64,000 bases of DNA, from the NCBI RefSeq assembly GCF_034134805.1, contig NZ_CP139419.1, positions 1,426,001-1,490,000 on the forward strand, given 5' to 3'. Shown here in pieces: positions 28,989-37,774 of this stretch. Made by a program: the position numbers and the translations under genes. The DNA is from Streptococcus sp. S5 (GTDB lineage: Bacteria > Bacillota > Bacilli > Lactobacillales > Streptococcaceae). The notes beneath the pieces are model-generated. The model made no database searches. It was not told the origin of the DNA and saw only the letters and a program-made list of their open reading frames with translations. Each line of letters starts with the position of its first letter. The stretch's first letter is position 1.

Positions 28989-29133
28989 AAACAGTGCCTC
29001 CATTTTACCATAGATTATCACTTTATATTTTATACTAAAAGTTAGTAAAAGTAAATTTTTTCCTACCGATTTCACACATAAAAGAAAAGATTTTCAACCT
29101 TTATCACTAATTTTAAAAAATGAGGCATATTCC

Positions 29134-29162
29134 TTGTCAGTCGAATATTTTTCCGTTATACT
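29134..29162 (+). promoter_or_regulatory. Promoter of mscL
   Basis: The -35 is TTGTCA (29134-29139), then a 17-bp spacer and -10 TATACT (29157-29162), 40 nt before the ATG. Confidence 0.7.
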
Positions 29163-29202
29163 ATCATAGTAAAAAATTATTATGAAAGGACATATTTAGG
29201 AT

Positions 29203-29583
29203 ATGTTAAAAGATTTGAAAGCTTTTCTCCTTCGTGGGAATATTGTTGACCTTGCTGTAGCAGTCGTTATCGGAGCTGCATTTGGAGCTATCGTAACATC
29301 ACTTGTTAACGATATCATCACTCCACTTATTTTGAAACCAGCTATGAAAGCTGCTGGTGTTGATAAGATTGCTAATTTGTCATGGAACGGTGTTGCATAC
29401 GGTAGCTTCTTGAGCGCTGTGATCAACTTCCTTGTTGTTGGTACTGTTCTTTTCTTCGTAGTGAAAGCTGCTGAAAAAGCTCAAAACCTTGGTAAAAAAG
29501 AAGAAGCTGTCGAAGAAGAAGCTCCTGCTCCTACTCAAGAAGAGTTGCTTACTGAAATCCGCGACTTGCTTGCAAACAAATAA
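29203..29583 (+). CDS. mscL: Large-conductance mechanosensitive channel
   Basis: This homopentameric membrane pore opens under hypo-osmotic stress. The 126 residues match MscL: the amphipathic N-terminus MLKDLKAFLLRGNIVDLAVAV leads into TM1, the periplasmic loop is short, TM2 is AVINFLVVGTVLFFVVKA, and a Glu/Lys-rich cytoplasmic helix ends in EELLTEIRDLLA. It is monocistronic with a clear promoter and terminator. Confidence 0.95.
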   Translation: MLKDLKAFLLRGNIVDLAVAVVIGAAFGAIVTSLVNDIITPLILKPAMKAAGVDKIANLSWNGVAYGSFLSAVINFLVVGTVLFFVVKAAEKAQNLGKKEEAVEEEAPAPTQEELLTEIRDLLANK

Positions 29584-29595
29584 TCAGATAAAAAG

Positions 29596-29628
29596 ATCCG
29601 ATCTTCTAGCTAGAAGATCGGTTTTTTT
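29596..29628 (+). terminator. Terminator of mscL
   Basis: A 12-bp palindromic stem CCGATCTTCTAG/CTAGAAGATCGG is followed by T7. Confidence 0.88.
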
Positions 29629-29642
29629 GTCTTTAACGGATG

Positions 29643-29672
29643 AAAAAAACAAAAAACAGACCGAAGTCTGTT
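29643..29672 (-). terminator. Terminator of rpsU
   Basis: Minus-strand ACAGAC-TTCG-GTCTGT is a tetraloop hairpin followed by TTTTTTG, 12 nt past the rpsU stop. Confidence 0.88.
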
Positions 29673-29683
29673 CTTGTATTCAA

Positions 29684-29860
29684 TTAGAATTTTTTACGTT
29701 TACGAGCTGCTTCTGATTTACGTTTACGTTTTACAGAAGGTTTTTCATAGAATTCACGTTTGCGTGTTTCTTGAAGAGTACCAGCTTTAGTAACCGCACG
29801 TTTGAAACGACGAAGAGCATCGTCAAGAGATTCATTCTTACGTACTACTGTTTTTGACAT
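29684..29860 (-). CDS. rpsU: 30S ribosomal protein S21
   Basis: This 58-residue, very basic ribosomal protein of the small subunit starts [20 protein letters not shown] and ends in a Lys/Arg-rich tail. I placed the start at the ATG at 29860, with GAAGGGAG upstream; a longer frame adds 21 residues not found in S21. It is convergent with mscL. Terminators on both strands separate the two genes. Confidence 0.96.
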
Positions 29861-30002
29861 ATTTTTCACTCCCTTCAAGCCTAAAATCTTAATAATTTTA
29901 TCACACTTTAAGGACGCTGTCAAGATCTTTTGAAACTTTTCTAGCCCTCCTAGCCTTCATGTCATTTCTTTTTCCAACTTTTTCATTCTTCCCATTTTAT
30001 GA

Positions 30003-30008
30003 TACAAT
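30003..30008 (+). promoter_or_regulatory. Extended -10 box of the ferredoxin reductase gene
   Basis: TGA-TACAAT lies 30 nt before the ATG at 30039. Confidence 0.5.
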
Positions 30009-30038
30009 GGAAACAAAGAAAACCCTGAAGGAGATACT

Positions 30039-31007
30039 ATGTCAGAAATTTATGATATTACAATTGTTGGGGGCGGACCAGTTGGTCTGTTTGCTGCTTT
30101 TTATGGCAATATGCGCCAAGTAAAAGTCAAACTGATTGATTCCTTACCTCAACTGGGAGGGCAACCAGCTATTCTCTATCCAGAAAAGAGTATCCTCGAT
30201 GTACCTGGCTTTACCAATTTGACTGGTGAAGAATTGAGCAACCGCTTGATCGAGCAAGTCAAACGGTTTGATACACCGATCTTTCTCAATGAAACTGTAG
30301 AGGATATTCGAAAAGAAGGCGACCTCTTCACCATCACTACTTCTCGCCAAGTGCATCAGTCTAAAGCAGTCATTATAGCCATGGGCGGTGGTGCCTTTAA
30401 GCCACGCGCCCTTGACATTGAGGGAGCTGAAGACTTTGATAACGTCCACTATCATGTTTCGAACATCCAACAATATGAAGGACAGCAGGTGACCGTCCTT
30501 GGTGGTGGAGACTCTGCTGTAGACTGGGCTCTTGCTTTTGACAAGATTGCTCCAACTACGATCATTCATCGTCGGGATAACTTCCGTGCTTTAGAACATA
30601 GTGTAGAAGAACTCAAACAATCTTCTGTTAGCATCAAAACACCATTTGTTCCTAGCCGCTTGATTGGCGAAAATGGTCATGCCACTCATCTTGAAATCAC
30701 AAAAGTTAAAACCGATGAAACCGAACTCATTCCGATTGATCACTTATTTGTCAACTATGGCTTTAAATCTTCAATCGGAAACTTGAAAGAATGGGGTGTA
30801 GAATTGCAACGCCATAAAATCAAGGTCAACCAAAAACAAGAAACCAGCCTTCCTGGAATTTATGCTTGTGGAGACTGCTGCTTCTATGAAGGAAAGATCG
30901 ATCTCATCGCTACAGGTCTGGGGGAAGCTCCAACAGCCGTAAACAATGCCATCAACTACATCTATCCAGATAAGAAAGTCCAACCAACCCACTCAACTAG
31001 TTTATAA
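30039..31007 (+). CDS. Ferredoxin/flavodoxin-NADP reductase, thioredoxin-reductase-like type
   Basis: This 322-residue FAD enzyme transfers electrons between NADPH and ferredoxin or flavodoxin (YumC-type FNR). It has the FAD loop VGGGPVGLFAAFYG (about 9-22), LPQLGGQPAILYPEK, the NADPH loop LGGGDSAVDWA and the C-terminal FAD contact YACGDCCFYEGK. The thioredoxin-reductase CxxC in the NADPH domain is absent, which separates it from TrxB. The Cys-Cys in GDCC is unusual, since Ile/Ala-Cys is commoner there. GGAG precedes the ATG. Its 3' UTR contains the structured element at 31118-31256. Confidence 0.88.
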   Translation: MSEIYDITIVGGGPVGLFAAFYGNMRQVKVKLIDSLPQLGGQPAILYPEKSILDVPGFTNLTGEELSNRLIEQVKRFDTPIFLNETVEDIRKEGDLFTITTSRQVHQSKAVIIAMGGGAFKPRALDIEGAEDFDNVHYHVSNIQQYEGQQVTVLGGGDSAVDWALAFDKIAPTTIIHRRDNFRALEHSVEELKQSSVSIKTPFVPSRLIGENGHATHLEITKVKTDETELIPIDHLFVNYGFKSSIGNLKEWGVELQRHKIKVNQKQETSLPGIYACGDCCFYEGKIDLIATGLGEAPTAVNNAINYIYPDKKVQPTHSTSL

Positions 31008-31009
31008 TA

Positions 31010-31031
31010 AAAAAGGCCTTTGGCCTTTTTT
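31010..31031. terminator. First terminator hairpin after the ferredoxin reductase gene
   Basis: AAAAAGGCC-TTT-GGCCTTTTTT has A and T runs on both sides and could work in both directions. The same hairpin recurs at 31280-31299, beyond the structured element. Confidence 0.75.
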
Positions 31032-31117
31032 AAATTGAAGTCAAACTATTTTAAGTTAATCGATTCTGCAAAGAAGTAAAAATGAGTTCCTATTTTTAGT
31101 ATGAATCAAGAAAATAC

Positions 31118-31256
31118 AAAAACTTTCCGCTGCGAGAAAAGTGCCTGAAACATTACGTTTCAGGCACTCGGGAGTTTTGAGACATTAGGCTAAAAACTAA
31201 GTCATGGAACTTCTACGAAGTTCGCTGACGTCCGTACTCACCTAAGGAAAGTTTTT
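31118..31256 (+). ncRNA. Structured 3'-UTR RNA element, copy C
   Basis: This 139-nt element lies in the convergent gap between the ferredoxin reductase gene and whiA. The outer stem AAAAACTTTCC/GGAAAGTTTTT is perfect. Hairpin 1 is the 11-bp GTGCCTGAAAC/GTTTCAGGCAC. Hairpin 2 is AGTTTTGAG/CTAAAAACT with one mismatch, and hairpin 3 is GAACTTC/GAAGTTC. It resembles copy B (14379-14516) closely but differs by compensatory pairs in hairpin 1. GTTAA at 31055 and TTAAC at 31266 may extend the closing stem. It is sense-oriented with the reductase gene and flanked on both sides by nearly identical terminator hairpins. Confidence 0.8.
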
Positions 31257-31279
31257 AAAAAGACTTTAACCTCATTATG

Positions 31280-31299
31280 AAAGGCCTTTGGCCTTTTTT
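31280..31299 (+). terminator. Second terminator hairpin, after the structured element
   Basis: AAAGGCC-TTT-GGCCTTTTTT has its T-run on the plus strand. It overlaps the whiA stop codon. It repeats the hairpin at 31010-31031. Confidence 0.78.
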
Positions 31300-32215
31300 A
31301 TTTGTCTAAATCGTCTGCGATCTTATTGATCTTACGCAAGCGGTGGTTAACACCGCTTTTTGAAATAGGTTGTTGCAAACTATCGGCGATCTGCTGGATA
31401 GAATAATCTGGATGGTTCATCCGGATATAGGCAACTTCCTGCAGGTCACTTGGTAAACTTCCTAGACCGACCGTATCCACAATTTTACTAATATTATTAA
31501 TGGTTTTCATACTGGCTGTGACTGTGCGCTGGATATTGGCCATTTCGGCATTATTGGCCCGATTGAGGTCATTGCGCGTCTCTCTCATGACCTTGATAGA
31601 CTCAAATTCCTGCATGGCTTGCATGGCCTCTACTACAATGAGAAAATCAATAATATCTTCCGCTCGTTGCAGATAGGTCACCACCCCTTTTTTCCGCTCG
31701 ATGGTTTTCGCATCTAGTAAAAATCCTTGCATAAGAAGGGCAATTCCTTCTGCGTGGTCTGTATAAACAGAATGAATTTCCAACTGGTACTTCCCTTTTT
31801 CAGGATCCTTGATGGAACCACTCGACAGAAAAGCTCCTCGAAGATAAGCACGACTGGCTACTTCATCTTCTAAAACACTGGCATCAATACCTGTTTCAAT
31901 CCCAAAGAAGGCATCTGCCAAATGCAAGTCAGCTAGAATCTCTTCCACCTTTTCATCCAAGAATACTGTGTAGACACGATTTTTTTTCAAATTGGTTTTT
32001 TGGTGGTGGCGAATATCCGATTTGGCCTCATAGAAATGATGCAACAATTCATAAATATGGCGGGCAATCTTGGCATTTTCTGTCGTCACCGAAAGCGTCA
32101 AGCCCCCCATTGAAATCCCAAGACTTCCAGACATCTTGATAATGGCAGCCAATTCGCTCTTTTCAAATCGCTTGAGAGACAATAATTCTTCTTTGACACG
32201 AACCGTAAAACTCAT
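31298..32215 (-). CDS. whiA: DNA-binding protein WhiA
   Basis: This 305-residue protein has an N-terminal LAGLIDADG-homing-endonuclease-like domain ([14 protein letters not shown]) without nuclease residues. Its C-terminal helix-turn-helix reads [13 protein letters not shown]...[11 protein letters not shown]. In Firmicutes it affects cell division and chromosome segregation. Its start overlaps the yvcK stop (ATGA), so rapZ-yvcK-whiA form one translationally coupled operon. Confidence 0.94.
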   Translation of the reverse strand: MSFTVRVKEELLSLKRFEKSELAAIIKMSGSLGISMGGLTLSVTTENAKIARHIYELLHHFYEAKSDIRHHQKTNLKKNRVYTVFLDEKVEEILADLHLADAFFGIETGIDASVLEDEVASRAYLRGAFLSSGSIKDPEKGKYQLEIHSVYTDHAEGIALLMQGFLLDAKTIERKKGVVTYLQRAEDIIDFLIVVEAMQAMQEFESIKVMRETRNDLNRANNAEMANIQRTVTASMKTINNISKIVDTVGLGSLPSDLQEVAYIRMNHPDYSIQQIADSLQQPISKSGVNHRLRKINKIADDLDK

Positions 32216-33189
32216 TTTCTCACCTGCACGATCTGCATCAGCTCTTCGACCACTTTTTCGCCATCATGAAAGGCTCCTCCATTGACCAACTTCAAGAAAT
32301 CGGAAGAAATCACTTGAGGAACTTGTGAGTGTAGCCCCTTAAAATCGTGCTCTACCTGCACTAAGTATTCATCAAATTTGTTACTGTTCATGTAAACTGC
32401 GGGAACCTGATTGATATTGACAAGGACGGTATCGATGAACTTCTCTCCCAAATGTTTATGGAGAACGGCAACGTGGTCACTGTCTGTGAAATGCTCGGTT
32501 TCTCCTCTTTGGGTCATGATGTTACAAACATAGGCTACCTGAGCCTTGGTTTCAAGGATGGCTTTCCCAATCTCATCGATCATCAAATTAGGAAGGATAG
32601 AGGTAAAGAGCGAACCAGGACCCAAGACGACCATATCACTTTCAAGAATAGCTTCCACCACTTTCTTACTAGCTTTTGGACGCTCTTGATCAAAGGTATT
32701 GGTCACATAGACATGATCAATCATGCCGGTGTAGTTGGCAATGTGGCTTTCTCCTACCACTTCTTTTCCATCTTGAAAGACGGCATGAAGGGTCAAAGGA
32801 CTATCACTGGAAGGATAGATCTTGCCGGTCGTATGGAAGAATTTAGTTAACAACTGCATGGCATTATAGGTCGAGCCTTGCATCTCTGAAATCCCTGCAA
32901 TGATCAAGTTTCCCAAAGGGTGGCCAGCCAAAGGGCCATCATCGTCAGCAAAGCGGTATTGAAAGACCTTCTCATAAAAACGAGGCATATCTGACATGGC
33001 AACCAGCACATTTCGAAGATCCCCAGGTGGTGTCAATTTTTGAATGTTCTTCCGCAATTCACCTGAACTCCCGCCATCATCTGCAACGGTTACAATGGCA
33101 GTGATATCGACCGGTTTCTTTCTCAGACTATCGAGAATAACAGAAATCCCTGTTCCTCCTCCAATAACGGTTACTTTAGGTTTTCTCAT
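32212..33189 (-). CDS. yvcK: YvcK/GlmR family protein (gluconeogenesis factor)
   Basis: This 325-residue CofD-like protein binds UDP-sugars and supports cell-wall precursor balance and cell shape. It starts with [16 protein letters not shown] (about 8-23). [22 protein letters not shown] and [11 protein letters not shown] follow, all hallmarks of the family. It overlaps rapZ upstream and whiA downstream by 4 bp each (ATGA). Confidence 0.93.
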   Translation of the reverse strand: MRKPKVTVIGGGTGISVILDSLRKKPVDITAIVTVADDGGSSGELRKNIQKLTPPGDLRNVLVAMSDMPRFYEKVFQYRFADDDGPLAGHPLGNLIIAGISEMQGSTYNAMQLLTKFFHTTGKIYPSSDSPLTLHAVFQDGKEVVGESHIANYTGMIDHVYVTNTFDQERPKASKKVVEAILESDMVVLGPGSLFTSILPNLMIDEIGKAILETKAQVAYVCNIMTQRGETEHFTDSDHVAVLHKHLGEKFIDTVLVNINQVPAVYMNSNKFDEYLVQVEHDFKGLHSQVPQVISSDFLKLVNGGAFHDGEKVVEELMQIVQVRK

Positions 33190-34076
33190 GAGCGATTCAC
33201 CGTTTCTTTCCGTCTGTCCTTGTCTCTATGACTGCAATTGACCTGCCAATTTTTTTCTAAATCATGCGCTAAGCGCTCTGCAAAGGCTACTGAACGGTGT
33301 TGCCCACCGGTACATCCCATAGCAATGGTGAGAACGGATTTACCCTCACGTTTATAGGACGGTAAAATAGGAACAATCAAGTCATGAAGATGACTGTAAA
33401 ACTCCTCTGATTCAGGGTGATCCATGACATAATCATAGACTGCTGGATCCTGACCGGTTAAATTCCGAAGTTCCAATTTGTAGTAGGGGTTTGGAAGGAA
33501 ACGCACGTCAAAGACAAGGTCAGCATCGATCGGAAGGCCATATTTAAACCCAAATGACATGACCTCAACCCGAAAATCTGGCTGATTATCTTGACTGGCA
33601 AATTGTTCTGCGATCGTTTTTCTCAGATTACGAGGCGTCAACTCAGTCGTATCCACCACATTTTGACTGATATTTTTTAAAGGGGACAAGAGTTCGCGCT
33701 CTAGGGTAATCCCATCTAAGACACGGCCATCTGCCGCTAATGGATGGCTACGACGGGTTTCCTTGTATCGTGCTACCAACTCACTATCAGTGGCATCCAA
33801 GAACAAGACCTTGAAATCGAGGTCTTCTTGGTTGTCCAATTCATCCAAAATGGTGCGAATTTCATTGAAAAAAGAACGGCTCCGCATATCCACAACAACG
33901 GCTAATTTATTGTTATCGGGACTGTGGCGCATGAGCTCAATAAATTTCAGCAAGAGCGCGGGTGGCATATTATCGATGGTAAAGTAACCCAAATCCTCAA
34001 ACGATTGGATGGCGACGGTCTTTCCAGCACCGCTCATCCCTGTTACCATGACCAGTTGAATCTTACTTTCTGTCAT
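33186..34076 (-). CDS. rapZ: RNase adapter / nucleotide-binding protein RapZ
   Basis: This 296-residue P-loop protein (YvcJ type) has the Walker [11 protein letters not shown] at about 13-22. The C-terminal [16 protein letters not shown] is the ligand-binding signature of RapZ. In Bacillus the homologue hydrolyses GTP and affects competence; an RNase-adapter role is known from E. coli and is only inferred here. It is first gene of rapZ-yvcK-whiA. Confidence 0.92.
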   Translation of the reverse strand: MTESKIQLVMVTGMSGAGKTVAIQSFEDLGYFTIDNMPPALLLKFIELMRHSPDNNKLAVVVDMRSRSFFNEIRTILDELDNQEDLDFKVLFLDATDSELVARYKETRRSHPLAADGRVLDGITLERELLSPLKNISQNVVDTTELTPRNLRKTIAEQFASQDNQPDFRVEVMSFGFKYGLPIDADLVFDVRFLPNPYYKLELRNLTGQDPAVYDYVMDHPESEEFYSHLHDLIVPILPSYKREGKSVLTIAMGCTGGQHRSVAFAERLAHDLEKNWQVNCSHRDKDRRKETVNRS

Positions 34077-34089
34077 TTTCTCCTCCCAT

Positions 34090-34132
34090 AAATAAAACAG
34101 AGTGGCCTACAGTTTCCTGCTCTCCACTCTGT
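34090..34132 (-). terminator. Terminator after ridA
   Basis: On the minus strand ACAGAGTGG pairs with CCACTCTGT around an 18-nt loop and is followed by TTTATTT. It lies just upstream of rapZ and so ends the obgE-ridA transcript. Confidence 0.7.
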
Positions 34133-34153
34133 CTTTTTGTCTTTGAATGGTTA

Positions 34154-34537
34154 TTAGGCCTTAATTTCCGCAATAACTTCAATTTCAACCTTCACATCAC
34201 GTGGCAGGCGTGCTACTTCAACAGCAGATCGAGCTGGAAACTCTGTAGTAAAGACTGTTTTATAGACCTCATTAAAAGGTACAAAGTCATTCATATCACT
34301 TAAGAAACAAGTGGTTTTCACCACGTGGTCAAAGTCTGTCCCAGCCTCTTCCAAAATAGCCCCAATATTCTTTAAGACTTGTTCTGTTTGTTCTTGGATG
34401 GTTTCGCCAATGATTTCGCCTGTTTCAGGTGACAAGGGAACTTGTCCACTTGCAAAGAGAAGATTCCCTACGATTTTCCCTTGAACATAAGGTCCAATTG
34501 CTGCGGGTGCTTTGTCTGTATGAATTGTTTTTGCCAT
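34154..34537 (-). CDS. ridA: RidA family enamine/imine deaminase
   Basis: It hydrolyses reactive 2-aminoacrylate-type enamines produced by PLP enzymes. The 127 residues contain IGPYVQGKIVGNLLFASGQVPL and the catalytic-arginine motif PARSAVEVARLPRDVKVEIE. I placed the start at the ATG at 34537, because a TTG four codons earlier contains the GGAG Shine-Dalgarno. It lies 18 bp after the small 54-residue gene and in the obgE transcription unit. Confidence 0.92.
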   Translation of the reverse strand: MAKTIHTDKAPAAIGPYVQGKIVGNLLFASGQVPLSPETGEIIGETIQEQTEQVLKNIGAILEEAGTDFDHVVKTTCFLSDMNDFVPFNEVYKTVFTTEFPARSAVEVARLPRDVKVEIEVIAEIKA

Positions 34538-34555
34538 AGTATTCTCCAAGTCTAT

Positions 34556-34720
34556 TTACTTCTGCTGGTTTTCTTTTGCTAATTTTTCCCTTTGTAAGCG
34601 CAATTTGCGCTTAGGATTTAGCGTATTAAAGAGTTCTTCTAGTTTTTCAGCATTCCAAACATCGGCTGCTGAAACAAAATTTCCATTTTCATCTCGAAAA
34701 GATATTGGTTTATCTCCCAC
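34556..34720 (-). CDS. Small conserved-looking protein downstream of obgE
   Basis: This short gene encodes 54 residues starting at GTG (VGDKPISFRDENGNFVSAADV) and ending in a Lys/Arg-rich helix (NPKRKLRLQREKLAKENQQK). GAGG lies 8 nt upstream of the GTG. The frame is codon-like and the protein is soluble and charged. I recall similar small proteins after obgE in streptococci but cannot name a family. The open frame is continuous with obgE apart from the obgE TAG stop at 34772. It lies between obgE (51 bp) and ridA (18 bp). Confidence 0.7.
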   Translation of the reverse strand: MGDKPISFRDENGNFVSAADVWNAEKLEELFNTLNPKRKLRLQREKLAKENQQK

Positions 34721-34771
34721 TGAAAAAGCCTCACTTCTTATTTGGAATCCTTGATCCGCTGGGGATCTATC

Positions 34772-36085
34772 CTAATCTACAAACTCAAATTCAAAATTAC
34801 CGATCCGGACGATATCGCCATCTTTTGCCCCACGCGCACGGAGAGCTTCATCAACACCCATGCCACGCAATTGACGAGCAAATTTCATGACCGCTTCATC
34901 ACGATCGAAATTCGTCATATTAAAGAGTTTTTCAAGTTTTTCACCAGACAAGACCCAAGCGGCATCATCATCCCGACTGATGTCAAAGGCTGGCTGGTCT
35001 TCATCAAAGCCATAGTAGACTTCTTCTTGAGCCATTTCGTCTTCTGAATACAAGAGGAATTCTGGTGTTTTGTCTAACAATTCTGCCGTTGCTTCTAACA
35101 AGTTGTCCAAACCTTGATGCGCCAAACTAGAGATCGGGAAGATCTGTGGCAGTTCATCAAACTCATCGTAATTGGCAGCCAATTTCTTCTTGAACTCTTT
35201 CAAGTTTTCTTGGCTCTCTGGCATGTCCATCTTATTTGCCACGATAATCTGAGGCCGCTCCATCAAACGAAGATTATAGGTTTCAAGCTCTTTATTAATT
35301 TGAACATAGTCTTCATAAGGGTCACGTCCTTCACTGGCTGACATATCAATAACATGCAAGATAACACGGGTGCGCTCGATGTGGCGAAGGAACTGGGTTC
35401 CGAGTCCGACCCCTTGGCTAGCCCCTTCAATCAATCCAGGAAGGTCTGCGACTGCAAAGGATTCACCTGACGGTGTCCGAACCATGCCCAAATTTGGAAC
35501 GATGGTTGTGAAATGATAAGCTCCAATCTTTGGTTTGGCTGAAGTGATCACACTGAGAAGGGTTGATTTTCCAACAGAAGGAAAGCCAACCAAACCAACG
35601 TCTGCCAAGACCTTGAGTTCTAATTCGAGTTCGCGTTCCTGACCAGGCTCCCCATTCTCAGAAATCTCTGGGGCTGGATTTTTAGGAGTGGCAAAACGAA
35701 TGTTTCCACGTCCGCCACGGCCACCGTGGGCAACAATGTACTCTTGTCCATTCTCGACTAGGTCCGTAATGACCTTGCCAGTCTCAGCATCTCGGACGGT
35801 CGTTCCTTGCGGTACTCGCACATAGAGATCTTCTGCTCCCCGTCCGTGCATCCCTTTGGTCATTCCTTTTTCCCCATTTTGGGCTTTGAAATGCCGGTTA
35901 TAACGGAAGTCCATCAAGGTACGCAAGCCTTCGTCTACAACGAAGATGACATTGCCACCACGACCTCCATCACCACCCCAAGGTCCGCCATTAGGGACAT
36001 ATTTTTCACGGCGAAAGGCCACCATGCCATCGCCGCCATTTCCAGCCTTGACCTTAATCTTGGCTGTATCTAAAAACATACTCAT
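34772..36085 (-). CDS. obgE: GTPase ObgE/CgtA
   Basis: This essential GTPase is involved in 50S maturation and stress control. The 437 residues include the glycine-rich OBG domain ([18 protein letters not shown] to about 158), the G domain ([25 protein letters not shown]) and the C-terminal OCT domain ([20 protein letters not shown]) typical of Gram-positive Obg. The start [12 protein letters not shown] is the usual one. The upstream small DUF4044 gene is 33 bp away on the same strand. Confidence 0.96.
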   Translation of the reverse strand: MSMFLDTAKIKVKAGNGGDGMVAFRREKYVPNGGPWGGDGGRGGNVIFVVDEGLRTLMDFRYNRHFKAQNGEKGMTKGMHGRGAEDLYVRVPQGTTVRDAETGKVITDLVENGQEYIVAHGGRGGRGNIRFATPKNPAPEISENGEPGQERELELELKVLADVGLVGFPSVGKSTLLSVITSAKPKIGAYHFTTIVPNLGMVRTPSGESFAVADLPGLIEGASQGVGLGTQFLRHIERTRVILHVIDMSASEGRDPYEDYVQINKELETYNLRLMERPQIIVANKMDMPESQENLKEFKKKLAANYDEFDELPQIFPISSLAHQGLDNLLEATAELLDKTPEFLLYSEDEMAQEEVYYGFDEDQPAFDISRDDDAAWVLSGEKLEKLFNMTNFDRDEAVMKFARQLRGMGVDEALRARGAKDGDIVRIGNFEFEFVD

Positions 36086-36118
36086 AAATAGATGATTTCC
36101 TTTATTTCTGCGTGCGTC

Positions 36119-36250
36119 TTAGTAAGAAAGAGCACCAATTGCGGTTGCAAAGATTGCACCAACCGTTACAATCAACATAATCACAATGACAACCATCGTG
36201 ATCATTTCAAATGGTGTTTTTTTACGTTTTCCGTTATCTCCAAAAGCCAC
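36119..36250 (-). CDS. DUF4044-like small membrane protein
   Basis: This 43-residue protein has a basic cytosolic start (AFGDNGKRKKTPFE), then one membrane helix (MITMVVIVIMLIVTVGAIF), ending GALSY. The pattern matches the DUF4044 family of tiny streptococcal membrane proteins of unknown function. The start is GTG at 36250 with GAGG 8 nt upstream. It lies just upstream of obgE and is probably co-transcribed with it. Confidence 0.75.
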   Translation of the reverse strand: MAFGDNGKRKKTPFEMITMVVIVIMLIVTVGAIFATAIGALSY

Positions 36251-36327
36251 TTCTAATACCTCGATTACTATAAATTCATTAGCCCTATTTTACCACGAAA
36301 TAGGGGATTTTTCAAATCGAGCCTACA

Positions 36328-36356
36328 CAAAAAGACCAGACAGAAGTCTGATCTTT
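36328..36356 (-). terminator. Terminator of the LPXTG protein gene
   Basis: On the minus strand AGATCAGAC pairs with GTCTGGTCT around a 4-nt loop and is followed by TTTTTG. It lies 13 nt past the stop. Confidence 0.85.
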
Positions 36357-36367
36357 CATTGATCATT

Positions 36368-37729
36368 TTAAGAATCTTTTTTTACACGTAAAATACCAAC
36401 CGATAGAACTGCTAGGAAGACACCCATGATAAGAACCACCGGTGTCATCTTTTCACCTGTACTTGGAAGAACTTTTTTCTTACCAGGTTTTGGGGCTTCT
36501 TCTTTAACAGAAGATGAAGATGATTTCAATGAAGAACTTGATGTGGATATTGAGTTCGATGTAGAACTGGAACTCGTTGAAGATGATGAACTTGATGAAG
36601 AACTAGAACTCGTTGAAGATGATGAGCTTGATGAAGAACTAGAACTCGTTGAAGATGATGAGCTTGATGAAGAACTAGAACTTGATGAGGAGGTTGAGCT
36701 AGATGTCGGTGGCGTTTGATCTTTCTCACCTAATCCCTCTCCGGTTCCTGATTCCAATCTCACCTCACGGGTTAAACTACGCGGTGCTGGGAAATTGGTT
36801 GCCGTCCATGTTAATGTATTATGGACAATATCACCGACTTTAGTTCCAGGAGCTACTTTTGTAGAATATTCAATATACATTGGCCAATTGTAATTATCAC
36901 CAAATTCAATTGTAAAACCTGTGATCTTTCCATCTGCATTCTTATCGAAAACAGCTTTTTTAGTAAAGTTATCTAGAACTGGGAGACTCAAGATCTGAGC
37001 TTCGTTCTTGATCCCACCTTCTACAGGAGCATAGCGAACCGCACGCAAGCTACCTTCAACTAAAGTTAAACCATCTCCGAACTGGTCTTTAATAACCATT
37101 CCACGAAGCATATCTTGGCGGGCATTTAAGATAATTCGCCATTTAATAATGGTTGGATCAGACTTATCTTGGTAGCCATATTTCATCTCATAGTCTCCAG
37201 CTTCTCCATCAGTCTTTTCATAATTCAATGAAAAATCTGTATTGCCTAGTTTAAATTGGATTGGGGATGTTTTAGTGACCACTTCTGAGTCTACTTTTAC
37301 ATCAAAATGCAAGGCAACTCGCTTGTTAAGTGGATGAGATGCGAAATAATCATTAAAGGTAACGGTCACTGTTTTCTTACCTGTATCAACGACAGCTTTC
37401 CCCACAGTTTGACCATTTGATTGGCCTTCCTCAAGAACATTGAATTCCAATGCTGTGTAGAGGGTTAATTCTTTTGGTAAGCTAATTGTTAAAGTATCAC
37501 CAGCTTGAATGGCTTGCGAATCAGGGAAGGTCAAAGAAATGCTTGCTGACAATTTTTCATTCGTCAACACCTTGCTGCCATTCGTTAAAGGATTGCCATC
37601 TTTCGTTAAGCGTGCTGTCTGTGTATAAGACGAGACTTCAGCGGCCTGAATTGTTTTAGTCAAACCAGCTGTGAATAGAATCGTTAGCACTAAGACAAGT
37701 GACCATACAATTTGACGGACCTGTTTCAT
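36368..37729 (-). CDS. LPXTG-anchored surface protein with Ser-rich stalk
   Basis: This 453-residue sortase-anchored cell-wall protein has a signal peptide of about 29 residues ending in IQAAE. Two Ig-like adhesin domains follow (about 30-335), resembling the SdrC/collagen-adhesin fold (TLTISLPKELTLY, HNTLTWTATNFPAP). The Ser/Thr stalk (about 343-410) is encoded by a 36-bp repeat. The end is LPSTGEKMTPVVLIMGVFL plus a short basic tail. The Ig-like domains suggest host-ligand or glycan binding (inference). It lies downstream of glmM with AGGAGG before the ATG. Confidence 0.85.
   Translation of the reverse strand: MKQVRQIVWSLVLVLTILFTAGLTKTIQAAEVSSYTQTARLTKDGNPLTNGSKVLTNEKLSASISLTFPDSQAIQAGDTLTISLPKELTLYTALEFNVLEEGQSNGQTVGKAVVDTGKKTVTVTFNDYFASHPLNKRVALHFDVKVDSEVVTKTSPIQFKLGNTDFSLNYEKTDGEAGDYEMKYGYQDKSDPTIIKWRIILNARQDMLRGMVIKDQFGDGLTLVEGSLRAVRYAPVEGGIKNEAQILSLPVLDNFTKKAVFDKNADGKITGFTIEFGDNYNWPMYIEYSTKVAPGTKVGDIVHNTLTWTATNFPAPRSLTREVRLESGTGEGLGEKDQTPPTSSSTSSSSSSSSSSSSSSTSSSSSSSSSSSTSSSSSSSSSSSTSSSSTSNSISTSSSSLKSSSSSVKEEAPKPGKKKVLPSTGEKMTPVVLIMGVFLAVLSVGILRVKKDS
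36544..36690 (-). repeat. 36-bp tandem repeat encoding the Ser-rich stalk
   Basis: The unit, read on the plus strand as GAACTCGTTGAAGATGATGA followed by 16 more bases, occurs about three times with few changes, then decays. Each unit encodes 12 residues of Ser with one Thr. Copy number is likely variable between strains. The antisense strand gives an acidic reading frame that is only a shadow. Confidence 0.8.
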
Positions 37730-37742
37730 AAATTCCTCCTCT

Positions 37743-37760
37743 GCTCGCCTGTTTGCGAGC
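37743..37760 (-). promoter_or_regulatory. Hairpin adjoining the ribosome-binding site of the LPXTG gene
   Basis: GCTCGC pairs with GCGAGC around a 6-nt loop, ending one base before AGAGGAGG on the minus strand. It has no U-run in the direction of transcription, so it is not a terminator for glmM. It may be a 5' UTR structure controlling translation. Confidence 0.4.
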
Positions 37761-37774
37761 TATTTTTTATAGAT

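Noticed and set aside
28989-29075. N-terminal extension of dnaG
   Set aside because: The residues are unlike DnaG and the GGAGG lies before the ATG at 28988.
34705-35047. Plus-strand frames opposite the obgE 3' end
   Set aside because: They are shadows of obgE and the small 54-residue gene; no ribosome-binding sites and no recognisable product.
36426-36719. Acidic plus-strand frame (Asp/Glu/Leu repeats)
   Set aside because: It is the antisense of the Ser-rich repeat of the LPXTG gene; the repetitive codons keep it open.
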